A DNA stretch of 64,000 nucleotides from Lineus longissimus (Eukaryota > Nemertea > Pilidiophora > Heteronemertea > Lineidae), in assembly GCF_910592395.1 (NCBI RefSeq), contig NC_088325.1, positions 682,001-746,000 on the forward strand. Reading direction: 5' to 3'. This document shows positions 57,229-64,000 of the stretch, one piece after another (positions within the stretch are counted from its first letter, which is position 1; every line of letters begins with the position of its first letter). The notes beneath the pieces were generated by a model. It saw only the letters and a list, made by a program, of their open reading frames with translations. It was not told where the DNA came from and searched no databases. The position numbers and the translations under genes are program-made.

Positions 57229-59957
57229 AAGCCCATTGGCTGGCTTCTCATAGTACATGTATGTGTTTGAAACAAGTTTGTAAGCAAAGGGAAGGTGAGA
57301 GTTCTACTCTCGCTCTTTTTATTACACCTCCATGCTCTCATCTGGAGACAGGGTGTGGTACCTGCACAACTGGCGAAAAATCGTTCTCCCAGCATGGTCA
57401 ATCCGGGGGTCAATCACAGGTTCTTAAACTGTACATCACACTTCTCCATCTAGCTCGTAAAAGGAGGAGCTTACACAAGCATCACAAAAGACCAGGGGGA
57501 GGGGGCCAATTACCGACCAGCAAGGGTTTGCTGTGGCATAGGGTCTTATCGTCGGCTTGAGCTAATAGGATCAGTTAAGGGAAAGGGTTTGAGGGGTCTA
57601 CATGGCCGAGGGTAACACAGTGACTGGTTATATTGGAATACTTAAACATTTACTGGACTTCTTCTTCTGCAGATTGGATCGCATGAAATAATTTAGGAAT
57701 AGTTTGACGTTTTTCACATTTTGGAGTTACTCTGGAATATTTCACTTAAGTCATCTTCGATCCAAGGTAAGGTCGACATGATAAGGCATCATTTTGACAA
57801 TAACTTCCTTTTACTCATTGGATGTTCAGAATGAGTTTGAACTTTCGTGGCGTGCTTGCCCAAGTTTGTACCTTGTCCGGTGTTGGATTCGTAAACTCTC
57901 ATCGTCATGATATGGGCTCTTTTATTTTATGTGTGGTGTCAGTTGGGCTGGAGTTTTGATCTTAACGTGTCAGTGGGAAACAAGCTGCCAAGAGGACCAA
58001 AATGTTGAGACAAAACTACAGTGGAGGAAGTTCTGAAGGCCATGCACAGCCCAATTCAGACCTGAACAAATCCTAGGAAGTTTTGTAATGTTTAATAGTA
58101 CACCTCCATCACAAATCGAACGACGAGGAACAGAGTGTTGGTGCCAGGCCCGTCTAACTCCCTTCCTCGGTCCTGGTTCCCGGTGTGGAGTCTTAGGATT
58201 TGATATCAATTTAACACAAGGTTTACCAATCGGTTTGATTTTATATTGATGGACAAAAGTTTTGCGGAATTTTCGCCTAATCCCTTTCTTTCTTGCAAAA
58301 GAAGAACACTGTCCTCCAATCAATTTTGCATTTTTTGATTTGGTATCGCCCCCTAGCAAGCTGATAACTAACTATAATTTAAACCCTTGCATGCTTTGAA
58401 CCCAAATGACCCTTTTAGCGCCCCCGGGCCTACTGTCACGAAGGGATTACTCATATACCTCAACGGAATGCATGACTATGTTCATAGGCATTACAGCTAA
58501 ATAAATAAAACTTATTTCAGCGCTAATTCAGCGGTTTTGTTTTCATAAATCGTAGTCAGTTGGGGGTTGGTGTGGGCGGTAGGATTGCTTGGCCTGGGAT
58601 ATACTTTGTTGTGACTGAGAATATAGACCACGGACTACGGTAGCAAGGCATATGTACGTGGAATTCGTCAACGCTACTAATACAAATAGGGAGTTTTCGC
58701 AAATCCCTCGAGACGTCCACGTCAACGCCCATCCTAGTTCGACTTCGTTATCGGGGGGGGGGGGGGGGGGGGCGAAATTAAGATCTGCGATTTGCGTGAA
58801 TGTTTCTCAAACCCGCCGTTTAGGGCAGATGCCTGCCACGCCGCGCTCGCCAGCCCTTCGCAAAGCCCGACACATACCCTAGCTCAACGGTAACTCAACA
58901 AAGCTGGCCTGCTGTGTCTGGCTTAAGCCGGAGTCTTTCAATAAACCTAAAAATAATGCCGCTTTTTTGTTGGTCCCTAAACTCTATCCGCAAATAACTA
59001 ATCATCCACAGTCAAAAATAACGTCTTTTGATCGCACCTGCCCACCTAGTTCATAGAAGTCCCATCAAACATGACGAGAGTTTGGTGATCATGATGAGCT
59101 GTTGAAGGAGTGGCACTTGGTCTCTGCAAATATAAATACGTATTTTGCCCTGGCCGGTTTAGCCTATCGAACACCATGAAAGCCATTTCGTAGGGCCGAT
59201 GTTATCAAGATTTGCCCTGATAGCCAATTGATGAGGCCAAGCTTCGAGCGGGCTTTGTGCATTGGGCTGGGCCTAAATTCTATTAAGTGCGAGGTGAAGG
59301 GCAAAACAAAGTAATGACTGGAAAAAAGATATTGCCCCTATTTCGATATATGTTTCGATCTCTCCACACTTGGATGACCCATGACGTCACAAGAGCACGT
59401 GACACTGAGTCAAGCCAATCGACATCTGAATCTGCCAGCTGGTCATTTACGAACTCATTCAAAACTTGTCAAGTGTACGTGTCAAAGTATGAGCACGTGT
59501 TTTATGTATATAATGAGATTTGTTGATTTACCATGATTCGCATTTCGGAAATTTGGGAGAAAAGTCAGGTGCGCATAATTTTAACCCATGAAGGAAACCC
59601 AAACAGTAGTTTATTATTTACCGTTCGATACGTGTTTATGTGTTTTTGTTTTGGTGAAATTGTTAACATTTCTGGTACCTTTGACTGACAACAATTCATG
59701 CTACAGCGCGTTGTTTAAAAAGCTTGTTTAAATCCGTGTTATTCAACATCACAAATTATTCATATTTAGTTGTGGTTTCATTAATTCAGCGGAACATTTT
59801 AATTTGTTTGTACTTATTCTCCGGGAGGAGACAGTGATGTGAAAAAAAACACGTGCTGGTTTCGAATTTGTGGGCAAAGGATGTAGGTGTGTTTGTATTT
59901 ATGTCAGTAATAAGCTTACTTCTTTTTTAACACAACACATTCTTACTTCAGATTTAC
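57229..59957. other. Intergenic stretch with a long G homopolymer
   Basis: A G21-22 run lies at about 58,752-58,772. A 129-codon minus-strand frame (57970-58359) begins at TTG and shows no family match. No gene is supported. Confidence 0.45.
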
Positions 59958-60150
59958 TTCGTTTCAACTTCGTTTCAACTTCGATTCAACTTCGTTTCAA
60001 CTTCGTTTCAACTTCGTTTCAACTTCGTTTCAACTTCGTTTCAACTTCGTTTCAACTTCGTTTCAACTTCGTTTCAACTTCGTTTCAACTTCGTTTCAAC
60101 TTCGTTTCAACTTCGTTTCAACTTCGTTTCAACTTCGTTTCAACTTCATT
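59958..60150. repeat. 11-bp minisatellite, about 17 copies
   Basis: The unit CTTCGTTTCAA is repeated nearly perfectly, with one T-to-A variant in an early copy and decay at the 3' end. A 110-codon frame crossing it is an artefact of the period. Confidence 0.97.
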
Positions 60151-61676
60151 TCGCTTTTGTTTCTTGTTCTTCACTCGCCTTTGTAGACCAACCAAACAAT
60201 GAGTTGTTACTGTTATCTATTGCTGCCGTGTCTTATTGTTTTTCTACTCTTTCTTACTTCAGATTCAATTCGGGATAAACAATCTATATTGGATTACTAA
60301 TCTAGTCGCAAACAAGGACAAATAAGGTAATGATACAATATCATTCTATTTTTTAAAGTTAGTATTCAAAATTGCCATTTTTAGCTTCGGACACACTGAA
60401 CAAAATGTTTCAAACCGGTGTAAAAGGTTTAAATGTCCTAACCAGGGATAGAATGTTCAGGGAACGGTGGAATTCATTACGTGTTTTTATCCCAACCATA
60501 TATCATGATACGACAGAGCAGAGTCATTCAAAAAGTTTAAGGTTTATTAAAATACTCTGGTCAGAGTACAATAGGGTCGGACACTCTCTCCCTGGGGGAA
60601 TTTTCCGACTGCTACACCAACATTTTGTTTGAACTTTGACCACGTTTTCTGCAACTTTCAAATTGCAGAATAAACATGCATGATTCGACATAACGTGTTG
60701 TTTATTTGAAGGGTGTGAAATCGTGATGACTTATTCAGTTTAACTGTTGAAAGCATTATATGACGAATACCTCTGGTGTGATGCAAAAATGACACAAACA
60801 GTATAGTTGTCCATGTTTTGAGACCAATATCTCTGACATTCAGGGTAATGTTGGCCATTTGTTCCGCAACGAACGCCCACAACAGCACCACTAAGCTTGT
60901 GTTAATCAGCATGTTTACTAATTAATCACACGCTAATTACTATACACATATAATGAGTAATTAGTCACATATGTGGTAATGTCACCTCCTTGAGTCCTTT
61001 GTTGAAAGCTTGGGGAGATAACTCACCTGTTCCGATAAGCAAAGACATTGGGTAATTATTTTGTTGTGCAGTAACGAATTTTTAAAAAGAAGGTTGGGCC
61101 AACGGAACAAGTGCAACACGTTTCAAAAGAAAGTGTTTAATGACGACGTTGCGCTCATTTCACATGGTGAAACACTTATTTATGAATTGATTGGCGGGCT
61201 GCAATAAAATGGGGACTAATGGGTCAATTGGGTATGGCGATGATGGTAGTTACACCCCACCCTCCCATTAAACCACGCTGAGCTGCTTTTTTGACCACTT
61301 GGCTGGCGTAGATGGCATTGATAAAAGTATACATCATTTGCCTATTCTTTGCAGACAAGACTTCGTGTAACGCTTTTCATGCTCCTGTATCGTTGTGTCG
61401 TCATATACAGGGATCGCAAATGTTGTTTCCCATTGAAGTAATCAATGCCTTTGTGATGACTCTGTTTATAAGTCATAGCTAATCGATATTGTCAATAAAT
61501 CCAAATGGTTGATTCCCAAGGCGAATGTCACAACTGGAACATTTCACGACATAATGCACTCGGAAGCAAAATCAACTATTTGACAATATCTTGCCAGAGA
61601 TCGTTTGCTTTAGTTTTAGAACCTCCTTGGTTAGTTATGTGATGGGTAAAAAAATTGTGTACTTTTTTACCTATTT
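60151..61676. other. Intergenic stretch, nothing recognised
   Basis: No gene, RNA or array is visible. Confidence 0.45.
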
Positions 61677-61795
61677 ATGCCATTTTTTGTACCTTTTTTT
61701 CCGTTACCTTTTTTTCCGGTACCTTTATTTCCAGTACTTTTATTTCCTGTACCTTCATTTCCGTACCTTTTTTTCCTGTACCTTTTTTATCGTAT
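61677..61795. repeat. T-rich minisatellite related to the one at 14,234
   Basis: About seven units of 16-18 bases (GTACCTTTTTTTCC with CGT, CAG or TGT joints). The unit shares ACCTTTTTTTCC with the array in gene 2, which has one GTACC-starting unit itself. Confidence 0.85.
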
Positions 61796-64000
61796 ACCGG
61801 GTATACTGCATGGGCCTGTGTGTGATTTAACCAAAATGCCTCTCACTTCGGCCTGTTAGCGGCAGATGGACTTGTATGTGGGACGGTTGTATGTAGCAGG
61901 AGAATAAGTCTATCAAACACCCATTGAGCTCAAATGCTACATTTCCAAAAGACATTGTCCAAGAATGACTTAAATCCTTCACTCAAGCGACAGTTTCAAA
62001 GGAATGATTAGGGTCTTGAAAAGTCTTTGTATTTTATTGATTGGTCTTTTTCGACTCCAGGTCATATTCATCCAATATTTATGTCATTACTCCAATCCCG
62101 CGTCTCTCCCGCGGGGAGTTTGGCCCGGGAGTCGAGTTATCCCGTTCCCGGGCACAGCGGGTCGAGTGGCCGCAACCTTTGAAACTTCACCACTTCTCAT
62201 TAGATATTAAACAATGCAAAGTCCCCTTGAACGAGGAAACAATTTAGCCGTGGTCATTTGAGACTTGAATAGCCTTGTCAAAGGAACAGAATCATTGTTT
62301 ACATTATTTAGACTCCTCAAACAGTTTCTCATTGTATGAAAGACCATAATGAACAGCTCAACAAATGTGGTAAACTTGTAATTGGTCGACGAATTTTAGC
62401 ATCGCTTGTGAAAACAACTTAACTTAACAAGAATTTCAAATTTGGTTTCGTATTTCAATTTTACAAGTAGGGGGTCTGTGTTCATTGAGAACACATGATA
62501 ACTTCGAAATGCATTAGCGACACGCGACACTATTTGATCATTTAATTTGGATTCGATACGAGCACTTCTCTCAAGAGAAACAATGGCCTAGGACACGTGA
62601 GACCCCGCCTAAAGCCATGTATGTTAAATAAACCCGGTATACTTTATTCTAAACGAATAATTATATTATACCCGTGTGTGTACAATTTAGATCGTGTTAA
62701 CCTCACGGGCACCATGTCTCGTTGGTCGGCGTCTGTTGGTCGCGAGACCGTTGGACCTCATCAATGTAAAGATAATTAGATAGATGTGAAGGGTTCGGAG
62801 CGGTTAATTCACCCGGCCGAAACTTCCATCCTCTCGTCTCTGCCATTGCTGAACCGTGAAATACATGTACAACATAATTCTGACCGGAGAGGAAGGCTTC
62901 TGATTGATACTACATGTACATGTACTTTACACCATGAACCGTATACATGTATAAAACGGCCCCTTCATGATGTTGTAGGCCTACCCCCGCGGGCCTACTG
63001 AGAGGCTGCAATGACAGCTTCCTGAAACTTCTGAGTGTAGACATCACGGAACAGCATGCTAGCTGACGAAACAAGATTTCGTAACGCATCACCCTACAAC
63101 AAACTTTCCCACAAGTTGCTCAGCTCGCTGGCGCCCTGACGGCCCAGGGCGCGCAAGGTGTCAACCCGTGTCTTCCCCAATGCCCTTCGCCGCCTCCTCG
63201 CCCAACCTTTGTCCCGTGATTACATTTATAGCCGCTGATTGTTCTTAGATGTGGTCAGTACGCCCTCCCCGGGGTGTTATGATCACCCGTCCTGTGATCT
63301 TATCACGGTGTAGGTGCACAGATGTCGGGGCTCGGCCCTCATTGTCACATGATTAGATGGAACACCCCGAGTGTGATTCGATTTCTTCGGTATGGTTTCA
63401 CGACAGACTGTAGATTTTATTGAAAGATTCTGGTTTCGCTGAGGAAAGGATCACAGATGACAGTCGGGGCCGACATGAAAAAACGTTATTGTTACTTTGT
63501 CACGCTTTATCCTGACTGCCTATATCACATAAAAACATGATTGTGAAATTCATGCAAAAACGTGATTGCCCAATCACATAAAAGCAGGATTAATTGTACA
63601 ATCACAGTTTAGCTTGAATGAACCAAATCATGGCGAAGTCTGATTGTATTCAAATTTTCCCTCTGATACCGAACTTATTAGGTCACAAAATGTGTCCCAA
63701 ACTCACTAAATGCCTCAGTCGCTAGAAATGCAAGTCGACAATGTCAGACAAACTCACCCATCGCTGACACCGCGCAGCCCACCGCCTGAGATTGTCGCAT
63801 TGATTGTGTCGCCCGTCATATAGCAGAGACACTCGTCCTCGCGAACACAGCGATTGCGGTTGAGTTGATATATCGTGAGACGAAACATTATTCACTTTGG
63901 ATATAGATTATCATGTTCTGACAATTTCTGTCCGTGCTTTCTTCATACTGTGCTGAGGAGGTGTGGATATGACCATTAAGTGGATGTCCAACATCAAGTT
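61796..64000. other. Intergenic stretch to the window end, nothing recognised
   Basis: It has some CpG-rich patches (62,100-62,180 and 63,110-63,200) and ACATGTACATGT words near 62,910, but no supported gene or element. The right edge of the window may cut into a neighbouring locus that cannot be seen. Confidence 0.4.

Noticed and set aside
56993-57560. Frames inside and beyond the 62-bp array on both strands
   Set aside because: The period is not a multiple of three, so frames shift at each copy. There is no start or splice context.
57970-58359. 129-codon minus-strand frame
   Set aside because: It starts at TTG, shows no family motif and lies in repeat-rich intergenic DNA.
59870-60202. 110-codon repetitive frame
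   Set aside because: It is an artefact of the 11-bp minisatellite, whose period gives an 11-residue repeat in a single frame.

Overview
This is nuclear DNA from an intron-rich animal, most likely a marine invertebrate. Genes are split by GT-AG introns. Vertebrate-type tRNA-Lys(CTT) genes with internal A and B boxes and T-run terminators are present. There are AATAAA signals, TATA boxes, MITE-like elements and many minisatellites, and no sign of operons or bacterial genes. The lachesin/IgLON-like gene, the abundant TAGGCCTA palindrome and a GAC-ended dispersed repeat resemble what is found in lophotrochozoan and some deuterostome genomes. The phylum cannot be settled from the sequence alone.

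Region 1 (about 180-7,965) is a complete seven-exon plus-strand gene for a three-Ig-domain surface protein of the lachesin/IgLON type. It has a TATA box, signal peptide, three Cys/Trp/Cys Ig domains, a four-cysteine stalk and a hydrophobic C-terminus (GPI signal or membrane anchor). All splice phases join into one 438-codon frame. Region 2 (about 7,965-15,470) holds small mariner-like relics and a second plus-strand gene (11,201 to about 15,062). That gene encodes a secreted protein with a PAN/apple-like cysteine-rich exon and an unrecognised C-terminal half. One of its introns is packed with a T-rich minisatellite that makes ten decoy splice acceptors. Region 3 (15,599-18,695) carries a 370-bp MITE with its related empty site nearby, then a compact gene for a 160-residue four-EF-hand calcium-binding protein with a tiny non-coding leader exon.

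From about 18.7 kb to the end I find no protein gene I can support. This 45 kb holds three tRNA-Lys(CTT) genes (one minus, two plus; one has an A58G change in its T-loop), a second copy of the 370-bp MITE, and a 1.1-kb composite repeat. That repeat has three tandem modules, nuclear-receptor half-site repeats, CTCF-like cores and a (GAC)n tail. There is also a pogo-type MITE, a tRNA-derived SINE head, several perfect palindromes and at least eight minisatellites. The largest is a 2.1-kb array of a 62-bp unit that is itself a dimer of two related 31-bp halves.

No two genes here obviously work together. Two encode extracellular or surface proteins and one a calcium sensor. The strongest unusual signals are regulatory or structural: decoy acceptors beside exon 4 of gene 2, mobile repeats loaded with transcription-factor-like motifs, and the two-part minisatellite. 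All functional statements are inferences from motifs. No database search was possible.
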